DNA from: Flavobacteriaceae bacterium
GTDB lineage: Bacteria; Bacteroidota; Bacteroidia; Flavobacteriales; Flavobacteriaceae
Reading direction: 5' to 3'
DNA: 37,863 bases
Assembly (NCBI GenBank): GCA_028281065.1
Contig: JANQKN010000121.1
Location: 1 to 37,863, forward strand
Shown here one piece after another: positions 1-10,061 of the stretch (positions within the stretch are counted from its first letter, which is position 1; each line of letters begins with the position of its first letter). Below the pieces are notes generated by a model. The model had not been told where the DNA came from and made no database searches. It saw nothing but the letters and a program-made list of their open reading frames with translations. The translations under genes were made by a program, and so were the position numbers.

Positions 1-2748
1 CTTTAGGTTTTCATTAAGATTGGCTTTATGGCTTATAACTATATCCAATCCCATGGTTTCGGTATTGATAGCATTCACAAAGAAACGGGCACTTCCTGCT
101 CCTGCAGCATCAAATATAGCTTGTACCTCGGCGCTACTTCCAGGGCCAAAGTTACCGCTGTAAACGATTCGATCATCAATTCCTATAAAGTATCCATCGA
201 TACTATAACTCAGGTTAAGATCTTTTATTTTTCCTGTAATACCAGCACTAAAACTAGTTGAAGTTTCCTCTTTCAGTTTAGGAATATTCAAAAGATTTGC
301 CAATCGGCTATTATTGGTAAAAGTCCCTGTTTCTATTGGAACGTTTTCCTGGAAGATGGTACTGGTTCTGCTAAAAAACTGCTGATGAAGGGATGGAGCC
401 CTAAATCCAGTACTGAATGCCGATCTCAAAGCTATAGCATCATCAAACTTATATCTTGCTGCCAACTTCCCGTTTATGGTACCACCAAAGTCGGAGAAGT
501 TTTCGTATCGTCCTGCCAAGCTTACCAAAAACGCCTCTGTTACATCTGCTTCAAGATCTATATAGGCTGCGATACTATTTCTGGATTCATTAACAGCATT
601 ATTGGGATCGAATCCTCTAAATACCTGCGAACCACCCCCAAGGGTAACTCCTGTAAAGTTATTGGTAACCAACAGATTATCGGGAGTAGAAGCTGTTACT
701 GGATCTCCATTAATATCATAGCTAAGATAAGAAGCTTCCTCTCCTTCCTCTATAAAGTATGTTTCTACTTTATATTCCAATCCTGCCGCAACGTTTAATC
801 CGTTCATGATTTCTTCATAAAACCTTGAAACATCCAGATTGGTTGTATTTTGAGAGAACCCAATTTTACCAGCATCGAAATCTCTAGGGGTAGAAGTCCC
901 CAAAGTACCATTACTGGAGTTTCCAACGGTAAAATCGAACGTATTTTGTCCATACGTATTGGAAAAATCGATATCCCATCCATTAGCCTCTCCGCGAATT
1001 CCCACTGCAACGGATTTATCTACTATGTCAGAACCTATTTCGGGTAAGAAACCATTTGGAAAAGCTGGCGTGTTTGCCCTACCGTCTCCTTGTGCAGGTC
1101 TTCTGTAAAATCCAGAAGCCAAACCACTTCTATAGGAAAGCCCTCCAAAAGAATATAGTTCCGCATTTTCGGATAAAGGAACGCTTCCATTATAGAAAAA
1201 CTTTCCTTCACGTAATTTGGAGGTTCCTACTCGGAATCTGAAGTCCTTTCTTGTTAATCCTCGGGCAGCAAGTTCTTGCTCATCCGCATCTACATCCAAT
1301 AAACTTCTTAAGGTATCTATATCATCTGCATTGTTAACATCCAATCCTGCAATTTGAGACAATACATCTGTTCCTAAATATGTAAGTCCAGCTGCTGCTG
1401 ATTGATAATCAGCCAAAGTCATATCTGCAACTGTTCCGCCTCCAGCAGCAAATAATCTTTCTGCTCCATGGAACGCTCTAAATATATCTCCTTGATAATC
1501 TCTGTTACGCAATGCAGGAGCTCTTGTTGAAAGAGTTCCGGTAAAATTGATGTATCCCTCGTCTCCAATTTTTAATCCGTAGTTGGCATCCATTTTAAAT
1601 TTCTCACCATCTGATCCACCTTCAAAACGATTGGCGTTTTCACTGAAGTTAGCTCCAGTAGTTACCGTAACATCAAGTACTCCTGTATCTTTTTTAAGAA
1701 CAATATTAATAACCCCAGCAATAGCATCGGAACCATACTGAGCAGCAGCCCCATCACGAAGTACTTCGATTCTTTCTATGGCAGCTGCAGGAATAGCATT
1801 CATATCGGTACCTACACTACCTGCACCAACAGTTCCATTTACATTTATAAGAGCAGTATTATGCCTTCTCTTCCCATTAATAAGCACCAAAACCTGATCG
1901 GGCCCTAATCCTCTTAATGAAGCAGGATCTATATGATCGGTACCATCAGAAACCGTCTGTGTCTGAGAAGTAAAAGAAGGAGCTACATAATTCAAGATCT
2001 CATTTACGGTAACTTGAGGGGAAGTCTGTACAATATCTGAAATAGCTAGAACATCTACAGGAGCAACCGAATTAACAGCCGTTCTGCTTGGGTTTCTGGA
2101 ACCTACCAATACAATGGCATCCAATGCAGCTGCAGATTCTTTTAATTGGACATCAACAAAATCCGTATTACTTATATCCACCTCCATGGTTTCATACCCT
2201 AAGTAGGAAATTACAAGGATATTGTTCCCATCAGGCACTTCCAAGGTAAAGTTTCCTTCAAAGTCTGTTTGGGCTCCAATCGTTGTGCCTTTAACAACAA
2301 CATTGGCCCCTGGTAAAGGCACCCCGTTGTGGTCTTTAACAATTCCCCTAATCTCGCGGTCCTCAACCTTTATAATCTCTACTGATTTTTTGGTTAGGAC
2401 GATCTGTCTATCATTAATCCGGTAGTTAACATTAGCTGCTTGCGATAACTTTGCCAATACCTTGGTAATAGTCTCTTTGTTTGCATGCAAAGTCGTTTTC
2501 TTTGTATCGTCAATCTCGTTTACATTATAAAAGAACTTGTATCCTGATTGCGATTTGATTTCGTCTAAAACTTGTTTTAGTTCAACATCATGGAAACTGA
2601 ATTCCATTTCGATCTGTGAAAATCCGTTTTTGGCCGATAGCTGGAATATAAAGACAAAAGCAAAAAGAATGCTCATCTTCATTTTCGACCAGATTTTTTT
2701 CTTACTCGTATTGTAATAATACGGGTTAGAGGAGTAAGTTTTTTTCAT
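1..2748 (-). CDS. TonB-dependent outer-membrane receptor with N-terminal STN signalling domain (3' end outside window)
   Basis: Reading the minus strand from the ATG at 2748 gives 916 codons without a stop, running off the left edge, so the C-terminal barrel end is missing. The N-terminus has a basic stretch and a hydrophobic signal segment, then an STN domain (about residues 45-120, beginning [19 protein letters not shown]), a carboxypeptidase-regulatory-like beta domain (about 130-210, core [20 protein letters not shown]) and a TonB plug (about 220-350, with [18 protein letters not shown] and [20 protein letters not shown]), followed by barrel. The plug motif resembles single-component receptors more than SusC. 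Known of the family: receptors with STN pass a ligand signal to FecR in the inner membrane. The fecR gene lies 81 nt upstream on the same strand, so co-transcription is likely. The ligand cannot be told from the sequence. Confidence 0.9.
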   Translation of the reverse strand, partial: MKKTYSSNPYYYNTSKKKIWSKMKMSILFAFVFIFQLSAKNGFSQIEMEFSFHDVELKQVLDEIKSQSGYKFFYNVNEIDDTKKTTLHANKETITKVLAKLSQAANVNYRINDRQIVLTKKSVEIIKVEDREIRGIVKDHNGVPLPGANVVVKGTTIGAQTDFEGNFTLEVPDGNNILVISYLGYETMEVDISNTDFVDVQLKESAAALDAIVLVGSRNPSRTAVNSVAPVDVLAISDIVQTSPQVTVNEILNYVAPSFTSQTQTVSDGTDHIDPASLRGLGPDQVLVLINGKRRHNTALINVNGTVGAGSVGTDMNAIPAAAIERIEVLRDGAAAQYGSDAIAGVINIVLKKDTGVLDVTVTTGANFSENANRFEGGSDGEKFKMDANYGLKIGDEGYINFTGTLSTRAPALRNRDYQGDIFRAFHGAERLFAAGGGTVADMTLADYQSAAAGLTYLGTDVLSQIAGLDVNNADDIDTLRSLLDVDADEQELAARGLTRKDFRFRVGTSKLREGKFFYNGSVPLSENAELYSFGGLSYRSGLASGFYRRPAQGDGRANTPAFPNGFLPEIGSDIVDKSVAVGIRGEANGWDIDFSNTYGQNTFDFTVGNSSNGTLGTSTPRDFDAGKIGFSQNTTNLDVSRFYEEIMNGLNVAAGLEYKVETYFIEEGEEASYLSYDINGDPVTASTPDNLLVTNNFTGVTLGGGSQVFRGFDPNNAVNESRNSIAAYIDLEADVTEAFLVSLAGRYENFSDFGGTINGKLAARYKFDDAIALRSAFSTGFRAPSLHQQFFSRTSTIFQENVPIETGTFTNNSRLANLLNIPKLKEETSTSFSAGITGKIKDLNLSYSIDGYFIGIDDRIVYSGNFGPGSSAEVQAIFDAAGAGSARFFVNAINTETMGLDIVISHKANLNENLK

Positions 2749-2829
2749 AATTTTGAATCTGATTTTTTGGTTGTTAATATTTATTAATAATCATACATAT
2801 AAGGGAGTGTTGCCGCACTTCCTTTTTTT

Positions 2830-4014
2830 TTAATCTGTAATAGTTATTACATTTCCTTCCCTTTTAAAATTAAAAGGCGTGCTCAATGCTATGGTTTCTA
2901 GAATCGCTTCTATTCCTTCGTTTTCGAATTCCCCTTTGTACTTTGTGTTAACCCCAATATTTTTAGAGTTATTTATAAAGACCACATCATGAGATCGTTC
3001 CAATTTGGTCAAGATGCGAGCAAACGTAAGGTTATCTATAACGATCTTCTTACTCATCCATGCAAGTGAGGCACTAACATCTACTCTTTTATTGCTGAAA
3101 TTGTGTTTTCCTTTATTATAGCTTGCTTGATAGCTCGGTGTTAACTTTATGAGGTTTTCTGGGGCATTGGTTTCATACACATTTACAGAACCTTCTACCA
3201 GCGTTGTTACAACATCGGTGTCGTCTTTATAAGATGATACATTAAATTTCGTCCCGAGAACCTGTACATTCATCTCGTTAGTAACAACGCTGAACGGTTT
3301 ATTTTTATCCCTAGAAACTTCGAAATATCCTTCTCCTTCCAGATAAACCACCCGTTCATCGGCAGAATTGAAGCTCTGAGGAAATTTCAAATTAGAATCG
3401 GCATTTAACCATACCAAAGTGCCATCGGACAATTTCATTTTGAAAATCTGTCCTTTCGGAATGGAAACCTGGTTGTATACGAGGGTATTTGAAATATGAT
3501 CTGAAGATTGTCCCGTGCCAAAATCCATTACCTCATCTTTATTGGATGCTACAATATTGCCATCGGCATCCAATAAGGTTTCCATCGAATTGGGATCAAT
3601 TACTTTGGTGGAACCATCTGCAAGTGTTATGGTAATTCGCTCATCATCCGCGCCATCCAACATAGTACTTTCGGACACTTCAAATGCTTCAGAATCTGGT
3701 GTTGAAGTAAAAATGCTTTGAGACACAAAATAACCTATAGTCATTATCCCAACCAAAACCGCTGCTACACGAACCTTAGTAAAAGAAAGCTTTCTTAAAG
3801 GTCTCGGATTCTTCTCTATTTCTGCAACAAATCGCTCATATGCTTTATTGGAATCGAATGATAATGAGGAATCTAAATAGCTTTTCCTTATTTGTGTTTT
3901 GAAAAAACTGAGATTATGTTTACTTTTCGACAACCATTTTTTCAATTTACTTCTTTCTTCCGAAGTTATCGTCCCGTCTAAAAACTTCTGTATAAGGGGA
4001 AGCATTTTGTCCAT
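2830..4014 (-). CDS. FecR-family anti-sigma factor with C-terminal DUF4974 domain
   Basis: 394 residues. The cytoplasmic N-terminus (1-78) is the expected sigma-binding part. A single membrane segment lies at about 81-102. The FecR domain covers about 178-275, with the typical IPKGQIFKMKLSDGTLVWLN stretch and the LEGEGYFEV motif. A DUF4974 domain closes the protein at about 320-392. Role by family: it holds the ECF sigma factor inactive until the STN domain of the partner receptor contacts its periplasmic part. The receptor gene follows on the same strand and the likely cognate sigma gene is divergent, 86 nt away. An ATG three codons downstream (M4) is a possible alternative start. An AT-rich inverted repeat overlaps the start codon. 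Confidence 0.92.
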   Translation of the reverse strand: MDKMLPLIQKFLDGTITSEERSKLKKWLSKSKHNLSFFKTQIRKSYLDSSLSFDSNKAYERFVAEIEKNPRPLRKLSFTKVRVAAVLVGIMTIGYFVSQSIFTSTPDSEAFEVSESTMLDGADDERITITLADGSTKVIDPNSMETLLDADGNIVASNKDEVMDFGTGQSSDHISNTLVYNQVSIPKGQIFKMKLSDGTLVWLNADSNLKFPQSFNSADERVVYLEGEGYFEVSRDKNKPFSVVTNEMNVQVLGTKFNVSSYKDDTDVVTTLVEGSVNVYETNAPENLIKLTPSYQASYNKGKHNFSNKRVDVSASLAWMSKKIVIDNLTFARILTKLERSHDVVFINNSKNIGVNTKYKGEFENEGIEAILETIALSTPFNFKREGNVITITD

Positions 4015-4036
4015 ATATAGATCTGTATCTATATAT
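4013..4036. promoter_or_regulatory. Perfect inverted repeat over the fecR start codon
   Basis: Ten-base arms ATATATAGAT and ATCTATATAT are separated by CTGT. In fecR mRNA this would be a hairpin whose 3' arm contains the first two bases of the start codon. As DNA it sits between the divergent fecR and sigma genes, where an operator would be expected. The arms are AT-rich, so an RNA hairpin would be only moderately stable. Which role applies cannot be decided from sequence. Confidence 0.45.
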
Positions 4037-4100
4037 AGGATGCCAATAAATTGAAAAACCCCTATGGTTAGTTTATATAAGTTAGATATTTATTGCATAT

Positions 4101-4649
4101 ATGCTTGAAAATGAATTATTAGACCGTCTAAGAAAAGGGGATAACGCAGCATATAAGTATGTTTTTTCCACTTACTATGAATACCTGTGCAATTACATAT
4201 TTAAATTGAGTAATGACTATTCCCTTTCTGAAGATATTGTTCAGGAAACAATACTCACATTTTGGGAGAAACGGGAAAGAATTGTAATTCGTAGTTCTTT
4301 AAAAAGTTATTTATTCCGTTCTTGCCACAACCATTTTTTGCAACATATTCGAAAAAGAAAGGTCGCTTTCGATTTTTTAGATAAAATAAAATGGGAAGAG
4401 TTGTTTAACAGTTATATGGAAAACAGCCCGAAAGAGCAAGAGGACTATCAACTTAAGATAGATCGACTTCATGCCCTTATTAATAAACTGCCGCCCCGTT
4501 GTAAGGAAATCTTTCTGAAAAATAAGTTCGAGAAAAAGAAATACACCGAGATTGCAGACGACATGAACATTTCCATAAAAACCGTAGAAGCACAAATGTC
4601 CAAGGCTTTGCATTTTCTAAGACAAAATGCAGGAACGTTTTTATTGTAA
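4101..4649 (+). CDS. ECF (sigma-24/FecI-like) RNA polymerase sigma factor
   Basis: 182 residues, normal for a Bacteroidota ECF sigma factor. Region 2 spans about 23-90 and includes SEDIVQETILTFWEKRE, the core-binding and -10 recognition helices. Region 4 spans about 122-176, with the KYTEIADDMNISIKTVEAQM helix-turn-helix for -35 recognition. It is divergent from fecR and the STN receptor, which are its likely anti-sigma factor and signal receiver. In most Bacteroidota the order is sigma-fecR-receptor on one strand; here the sigma gene is inverted relative to the other two. ATG at 4101 begins MLENELLDRLRKGD, the usual start for this family. Confidence 0.93.
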   Translation: MLENELLDRLRKGDNAAYKYVFSTYYEYLCNYIFKLSNDYSLSEDIVQETILTFWEKRERIVIRSSLKSYLFRSCHNHFLQHIRKRKVAFDFLDKIKWEELFNSYMENSPKEQEDYQLKIDRLHALINKLPPRCKEIFLKNKFEKKKYTEIADDMNISIKTVEAQMSKALHFLRQNAGTFLL

Positions 4650-4778
4650 CTATATTTTAAAAATATTCGTCATAGTAATAAACCAATATTAAGCCTTTTC
4701 GTTAAAAAAGAGTCTAATTTGTGATAAAAGACTACGATTCAGTATATTTAACCAATTAGCACCCCAAAAAAATTGCCT

Positions 4779-6248
4779 ATGGAAATGCTTACCCAGCCTT
4801 CTTGCAATACATCTACCCTAATTCCCTATATACCAGATGGGAGTAATCCGTGGAATACATCCAAAGTAAAACATGTCTTTAGAAGATTGGGGTACGGAGC
4901 CTCTACAACTCGAATAGACGATGCCTTAGCTTTAAGTCCTGGGGAATTTATCGATAACCTAGTAGATACGGCCCAAAACCTGCCCCCTGCCGATGCACCT
5001 GTTTGGGGATATTGGTCTGTGAGCGATTTTACCGATTTCGAAATAGAAAACGAACAGTACATTGCCGATTGGCGGGTTGCCTCGGGGAACCATATCATTT
5101 CCGAAGACCTTCGGGGACGGCTTGCCTTCTTTTGGATGAGTCATTTTGTGACCGAGTTGGAAACCGTTTTCTATGCTCCGTATATGTTCCAATATTACAA
5201 CTTGATGCAAACCCATGCCTTGGGCAATTTTAAAGAGTTTGTACGTCGGGTCGGGGTAGACAATTTTATGTTGCTGTACCTAAATGGTTTCGAAAACACC
5301 AACTTTAACCCCAACGAAAACTATGCAAGGGAACTGTTCGAACTTTTCACAATGGGCGAAGGAATTGGTTATGACCAAGACGACATCCTAAATGCCTCCC
5401 GAGCCTTAACAGGATACAACCACTGGGACAGCGAAGGTGGGGATATTTATTTCGACGCCAGTACTTTTGATGATGGCGAAAAAACCTTTTTTGGTCAAAC
5501 AGGAAATTGGGGATACGACGATCTTATCGATATCCTTTTCGAGCAACGCCCCAACGAAATCGCCACATTTATCTGTACCAAACTATATAAGTACTTTGTA
5601 AGCCCTGCCGTGGACGAAGTGATCGAATTGGAGATCATAGAACCCCTTGCCCAGGAGCTGATCAATAATAATTTTGAGTTGGTCCCCATGCTTAAGCTAC
5701 TCTTTAAAAGTGAACACTTTTTCGATGAAAGAGCTTTGGGTGTGGTGATAAAAAGCCCGATAGATGTAATTTTCAGCTATGCCAACGACACCAACTTTTT
5801 CTACGACGATGAAATCATGGGTGCCTTTTTGTATTATGCAGGAATCATGGGACAAGAGATCTACGATCCTCCCGATGTTTCGGGATGGCAACGGGATGAA
5901 GCTTGGATAAACGGCTCTACCCTCGGTGGAAGGTGGCAACTCATGGAGTTCTATCTGTTTTACCTATACAACAGTGGCTACGAACAACTGTTGGTAGATC
6001 TGGCTAGGGAACTTTCCAACGATAGTAATGATCCCGTATTTATTACCCAAGTAATGGTAGATCATTTGGTAAGTAAACCCCTGTACACTGCTTCGGACTA
6101 CGAAATAGCCACCGATATTTTTAAGTGGGATATTCCACAGAACTATTACGACGACGGTATTTGGAACCTTAATTGGTCCACAGCACCCTACCAATGTTTC
6201 CTATTGTTGGTACACATTGCGCAAATGCCCGAATTTCAACTTAAATAG
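4779..6248 (+). CDS. DUF1800 domain-containing protein
   Basis: 489 residues from the ATG at 4779. A TTG at 4773 would add only two residues, and an ATG at 4785 is also possible. The DUF1800 family is recognised from HVFRRLGYGASTTRIDDAL near the N-terminus, the FFWMSHF segment, NENYARELFELFTMGEG with DILNASRALTGY, and PPDVSGW near residue 370. Function is not established; the family is nearly always encoded beside a DUF1501 protein, as here with a 9-nt gap, and the two are thought to act outside the cytoplasm. No clear signal peptide is visible at the N-terminus, and no T9SS sorting domain is present. The 129-nt gap after the sigma gene shows no clear terminator, so read-through is possible. 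Confidence 0.88.
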   Translation: MEMLTQPSCNTSTLIPYIPDGSNPWNTSKVKHVFRRLGYGASTTRIDDALALSPGEFIDNLVDTAQNLPPADAPVWGYWSVSDFTDFEIENEQYIADWRVASGNHIISEDLRGRLAFFWMSHFVTELETVFYAPYMFQYYNLMQTHALGNFKEFVRRVGVDNFMLLYLNGFENTNFNPNENYARELFELFTMGEGIGYDQDDILNASRALTGYNHWDSEGGDIYFDASTFDDGEKTFFGQTGNWGYDDLIDILFEQRPNEIATFICTKLYKYFVSPAVDEVIELEIIEPLAQELINNNFELVPMLKLLFKSEHFFDERALGVVIKSPIDVIFSYANDTNFFYDDEIMGAFLYYAGIMGQEIYDPPDVSGWQRDEAWINGSTLGGRWQLMEFYLFYLYNSGYEQLLVDLARELSNDSNDPVFITQVMVDHLVSKPLYTASDYEIATDIFKWDIPQNYYDDGIWNLNWSTAPYQCFLLLVHIAQMPEFQLK

Positions 6249-6257
6249 CCTACGACC

Positions 6258-7880
6258 ATGTGTAATTCCCACGATATACCCAAAAAGAAAGCTTCCGAAG
6301 TGGAAGAAAAATACATCCACGACCAAGAACACAGCAAATGGAACCGCCGCACCTTTATACAAGCCTTAGGGCTTGCCGGTGCTGGAAGTATGACACTGGG
6401 CACCTCTAGTCTATCTGCTGCCAAACCCTCTCCTTTGTCTGTAGCCCTTGCAGAAAATGATAATGACAGAATTTTGGTGATTGTACGCCTAAAAGGTGGA
6501 AATGATGGGCTCAATACCATTGTACCTGTTTACGATTACGATGTATACGCCAATTTACGTCCAACGATAAGACACCAACAGAACGACCTTACCATGCTGA
6601 ATGCTGACTTTGGTATCCCCAATTACATGAATTCTTTGGAAGCTATGTGGGGTGATGGAAAAATGAAAGTGGTTCATGGCGTAGGATATCCCGATCAGAA
6701 CCTTTCGCACTTCCGGAGTTCCGATATTTGGGCCTCTACCGATGACATCAACTTTGAACCCACAGGTTGGTGGGGGCGCTATTTTGAAGACCTCTATCCC
6801 GATTATATCATTAACCCACCCGAAGTTCCTCCTGCCATGCAAATAGGGAGCGTTGGGAACCTGGTTTTTGAAGGCAACGAAACCAACTACGCCTTTACGG
6901 TGGCCAATCCAGACCAGTTGGCAAATATAGCTGAGAGTGGAACCGTGCATGATGTCACGGACATTCCCGATTGTGTCTATGGTGAGAAGCTGCTTTTTAT
7001 GCGGGCTACCACCAATACTACCTTCTTTTATGCAGATGTCATTAACCAAGCCTATATGGCTTCTACCAACGATGTTGAGTACGAAGACGAAGAATTGGCA
7101 AACCAATTGGCCATAGTTGCCCGTATGATTAAAGGAAACCTAGGCACCAAAGTATACATGGTTACCCTTAATGGATTCGACACCCATGCCAACCAACCCG
7201 AAGAGCATCAAACGTTGCTTCAGGATCTTTCCAACTCCATAAAACTCTTTTTCGAGGATTTAGCTGCCGCTGGAATGGACAATGAGGTTTTGGCCATGAC
7301 TATTTCTGAATTCGGGCGTCGTCCCTACGAAAATGGAAGTAATGGTACCGATCACGGAGCAGCATCACCAGTACTCCTTTTTGGCCCGGCATTGGAAGGA
7401 AATGGTTTCATTAATGAACACCCCGACCTAAGTATCTGGGACTCGCACGACAACCTTATCCCTTCTACCGATTTTAGGGATGTCTATACCAGCGTACTTA
7501 CCAATTGGTTCTGTTTGGACCCTTCCATCTTGGATCTCATCCTATTGAACCAAACCTACGAGAACCTAGACTTAGGGTTTAACTGTGATATTTTGGGCAA
7601 TAACGATTTCAGTAATGTAACCCGAATGTGGCACCGTCCTACTTATACCAACAACCGTACTTACATAGAAATGCAAATGCCAGTAACGGCCCATGTGGAG
7701 ATTAAGTTGTTCGATATTACAGGGAAAGAAATAGCTACGTTGAAAAATGAAATGCTGTTTGCTGGCCCCCACAAAATAGATGTAAAATCCAGTGTAAACA
7801 CCCGCCTTAGTTTTGGGCAATACATCTACCGGATTACTACTGGAGGACAACATTACAGTAAGTCGATCCTCATTCGATAA
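6258..7880 (+). CDS. DUF1501 secreted protein with Tat-like leader and T9SS sorting domain
   Basis: 540 residues. Residues about 33-60 have a twin-arginine-like leader (NRRTFIQALGLAGAGS) ending in SLSAA. The DUF1501 core (about 70-430) is related to the sulfatase/alkaline phosphatase superfamily and shows RLKGGNDGLNT, GFDTHANQ, SEFGRRPYENGS and GTDHGAASPV. Residues about 455-540 form a T9SS type A sorting domain (KLFDITGKEIATL ending in YSKSILIR), so export across the inner membrane followed by T9SS secretion is inferred. It is the second gene of the DUF1800/DUF1501 pair. The enzymatic activity of the family is not established. Confidence 0.9.
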   Translation: MCNSHDIPKKKASEVEEKYIHDQEHSKWNRRTFIQALGLAGAGSMTLGTSSLSAAKPSPLSVALAENDNDRILVIVRLKGGNDGLNTIVPVYDYDVYANLRPTIRHQQNDLTMLNADFGIPNYMNSLEAMWGDGKMKVVHGVGYPDQNLSHFRSSDIWASTDDINFEPTGWWGRYFEDLYPDYIINPPEVPPAMQIGSVGNLVFEGNETNYAFTVANPDQLANIAESGTVHDVTDIPDCVYGEKLLFMRATTNTTFFYADVINQAYMASTNDVEYEDEELANQLAIVARMIKGNLGTKVYMVTLNGFDTHANQPEEHQTLLQDLSNSIKLFFEDLAAAGMDNEVLAMTISEFGRRPYENGSNGTDHGAASPVLLFGPALEGNGFINEHPDLSIWDSHDNLIPSTDFRDVYTSVLTNWFCLDPSILDLILLNQTYENLDLGFNCDILGNNDFSNVTRMWHRPTYTNNRTYIEMQMPVTAHVEIKLFDITGKEIATLKNEMLFAGPHKIDVKSSVNTRLSFGQYIYRITTGGQHYSKSILIR

Positions 7881-7901
7881 TACAAACAAAAAATAGACGC
7901 G

Positions 7902-7933
7902 AAAGCTCCCTAAACAGGGGGCTTTTCTTTTTC
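7902..7933 (+). terminator. Rho-independent terminator after the DUF1800/DUF1501 operon
   Basis: The stem AAAGCTCCC / GGGGGCTTT, with one G-U wobble and a 6-nt loop, is followed by a T-rich tail. It lies 21 nt after the DUF1501 stop codon and separates that operon from metG. Confidence 0.85.
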
Positions 7934-7962
7934 CATATTACTTTCCTGCAAGATAAAATCCT

Positions 7963-7970
7963 TACTTTTG
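7963..7970 (+). promoter_or_regulatory. Bacteroidota-type -7 element of metG
   Basis: TACTTTTG fits the TAnnTTTG consensus and lies 19 nt before the metG start codon, just after the preceding terminator. No good -33 TTTG is visible at the usual distance, so the call rests mainly on the -7 element and position. Confidence 0.5.
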
Positions 7971-7989
7971 CACTTTCATAATTGGAACG

Positions 7990-10059
7990 ATGAGTCAAGA
8001 CCCAAAACGATATACGATTACGGCAGCATTGCCTTACACCAACGGCCCTGTGCATATTGGACACCTAGCAGGTGTGTACGTCCCAGCAGACATTTATGCA
8101 CGCTACCAAAGGTTACAAGGAAAAGATGTTGCTTTTGTATGTGGAAGCGATGAACACGGCGTCCCCATTACCCTTAAAGCCAAAAAAGAAGGAATTACCC
8201 CTCAACAGGTTGTGGACAAATACCATGAAATCATTAAAAAATCGTTTCAGGAGTTTGGCATTACTTTCGATAACTACTCCCGTACCTCTGCAAAGATTCA
8301 TCATGATACCGCTTCGGACTTTTTCCGAAAATTGTACGAAGACGGAAAGTTTCTTGAGGAAATCACTGAGCAATTGTTTGATGAAGAAGCCCAACAGTTC
8401 TTGGCCGATCGATTTGTGATCGGAACCTGCCCTAAATGTGGCAACGAAGAAAGCTATGGGGATCAGTGCGAAAATTGTGGAACTTCCCACAATGCAGTGG
8501 ATCTCATCAACCCAAAAAGTGTTATTTCTGGAAGCAAACCCATAAAAAAGGAAACCAAACATTGGTTTTTGCCTTTAAACGAATACCAAGATTGGTTGGA
8601 AGAATGGATCCTAAAGGGACATGAAAAAGATTGGAAAACCAATGTGTACGGGCAGTGCAAATCCTGGATCGTAGATGGGCTCCAACCTAGAGCCGTAACC
8701 CGTGATCTGGATTGGGGAATTCCTGTTCCTGTGGAAGGAGCCGACGGAAAAGTGCTATATGTATGGTTCGATGCTCCTATTGGATACATTTCTGCCACCA
8801 AGGAATGGGCTGCTCGTGAAGGAAAAGACTGGGAACCCTATTGGAAAGATGAAGGCACCAAATTGCTTCATTTCATAGGGAAAGACAATATCGTTTTCCA
8901 CTGTATTATCTTCCCCAGTATGCTAAAAGGGGAAGGAAGCTACATCGTTCCCGACAATGTTCCCGCTAACGAATTCCTAAACTTGGAAGGCAATAAAATA
9001 TCCACCAGTAAAAACTGGGCGGTTTGGTTGCACGAATATCTGGAAGATTTTCCAGGGCAACAGGACGTACTTCGCTATGTGCTTACTGCCAATGCCCCAG
9101 AAACCAAGGACAACGATTTTACCTGGTCCGATTTCCAACAGCGCAACAACAGTGAGTTGGTAGCTATTTTCGGAAATTTTATAAACCGGGTAGCAGTGCT
9201 TACGCACAAGTATTACGATGGGAAAATCCCTGTTCCCAATACGTTCACAGAAGTAGACGAGCAAACCTTAACCGAATTGCGGACCTATCCTGCAGTTATT
9301 TCCAGTTCCTTGGAACGATATCGCTTTAGGGAAGCGCAGCAAGAGCTTATGAATGTAGCAAGGTTGGGGAACAAGTATTTGGCCGACGAGGAACCTTGGA
9401 AAACCATCAAGAACGATCCCGAACGCACCAAAACCATTATGTATGTTGCTCTTCAGGTTGCCAGCGCTTTGGCGGTGTTGAGCGAACCATTTTTACCTCA
9501 TACTTCAGAAAAGTTGAAGCGTATCCTTCAACACTCAGAAGCAAAGCAAACCATCGATTGGGCCAGTGTATCCCAAAACGAACCTTTATTGGAAGCAGGA
9601 CATCGCATCGGGAAAAGCGAATTGCTTTTCAGTAAAATTGAAGACAAACAAATTCAACAACAATTGGACAAACTAGAAGCAAGCAAGGCAGCCAATGAGG
9701 CTGAAGCCAAACAGGTAGAGCCTCAGAAAGACACCATTCAGTTCGACGATTTCACCAAACTCGATATGCGGGTAGGAACCATTTTGGAAGCTGAAAAAAT
9801 GCCCAAGACCAAAAAACTGATGGTGCTAAAAGTAGACACAGGTATCGACGTGCGTACTATTGTTTCAGGTATTGCCGAGAGTTTCTCTGCGGAGGAAATC
9901 GTTGGTAAAAAAGTAACCGTATTGGTAAACTTAGCTCCCAGACCCCTGCGTGGTGTGGAAAGCCAAGGGATGATCTTAATGACCGAAACCCCCGAAGGGA
10001 AATTGGTCTTTGTAAACCCCGACGAAGATGGAGTGGATAATGGGGGTACCATTAACTAA
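7990..10059 (+). CDS. metG: Methionine--tRNA ligase
   Basis: 689 residues. It charges tRNA-Met with methionine in the cytoplasm and is essential. The class I synthetase HIGH signature is at 22-25 (VHIGHLAG). A four-cysteine zinc knuckle is at about 147-163 (CPKCG and CENCG), and the KMSKS-loop equivalent KISTS is at about 335-339. The C-terminal EMAP/Trbp tRNA-binding domain covers about 581-689 ([18 protein letters not shown]), giving the long, dimerising form of the enzyme. It is the first gene of an apparent three-gene operon: the next start codon is 2 nt after its stop. Confidence 0.98.
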   Translation: MSQDPKRYTITAALPYTNGPVHIGHLAGVYVPADIYARYQRLQGKDVAFVCGSDEHGVPITLKAKKEGITPQQVVDKYHEIIKKSFQEFGITFDNYSRTSAKIHHDTASDFFRKLYEDGKFLEEITEQLFDEEAQQFLADRFVIGTCPKCGNEESYGDQCENCGTSHNAVDLINPKSVISGSKPIKKETKHWFLPLNEYQDWLEEWILKGHEKDWKTNVYGQCKSWIVDGLQPRAVTRDLDWGIPVPVEGADGKVLYVWFDAPIGYISATKEWAAREGKDWEPYWKDEGTKLLHFIGKDNIVFHCIIFPSMLKGEGSYIVPDNVPANEFLNLEGNKISTSKNWAVWLHEYLEDFPGQQDVLRYVLTANAPETKDNDFTWSDFQQRNNSELVAIFGNFINRVAVLTHKYYDGKIPVPNTFTEVDEQTLTELRTYPAVISSSLERYRFREAQQELMNVARLGNKYLADEEPWKTIKNDPERTKTIMYVALQVASALAVLSEPFLPHTSEKLKRILQHSEAKQTIDWASVSQNEPLLEAGHRIGKSELLFSKIEDKQIQQQLDKLEASKAANEAEAKQVEPQKDTIQFDDFTKLDMRVGTILEAEKMPKTKKLMVLKVDTGIDVRTIVSGIAESFSAEEIVGKKVTVLVNLAPRPLRGVESQGMILMTETPEGKLVFVNPDEDGVDNGGTIN

Positions 10060-10061
10060 TC

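Noticed and set aside
385-798. Plus-strand 137-codon ORF
   Set aside because: Shadow of the receptor gene on the other strand, with no start signal.
1-2748. SusC/SusD polysaccharide utilisation pair
   Set aside because: The plug motif is not SusC-like and no SusD gene is seen; the right side carries FecR instead. The left side is outside the window.
2790-2829. Terminator between fecR and the receptor gene
   Set aside because: The GGAGTG...CACTTCC hairpin with a T-run reads in the plus direction, antisense to both genes, and has a bulge; on the minus strand it has A residues, not T, before it and no T-run after it.
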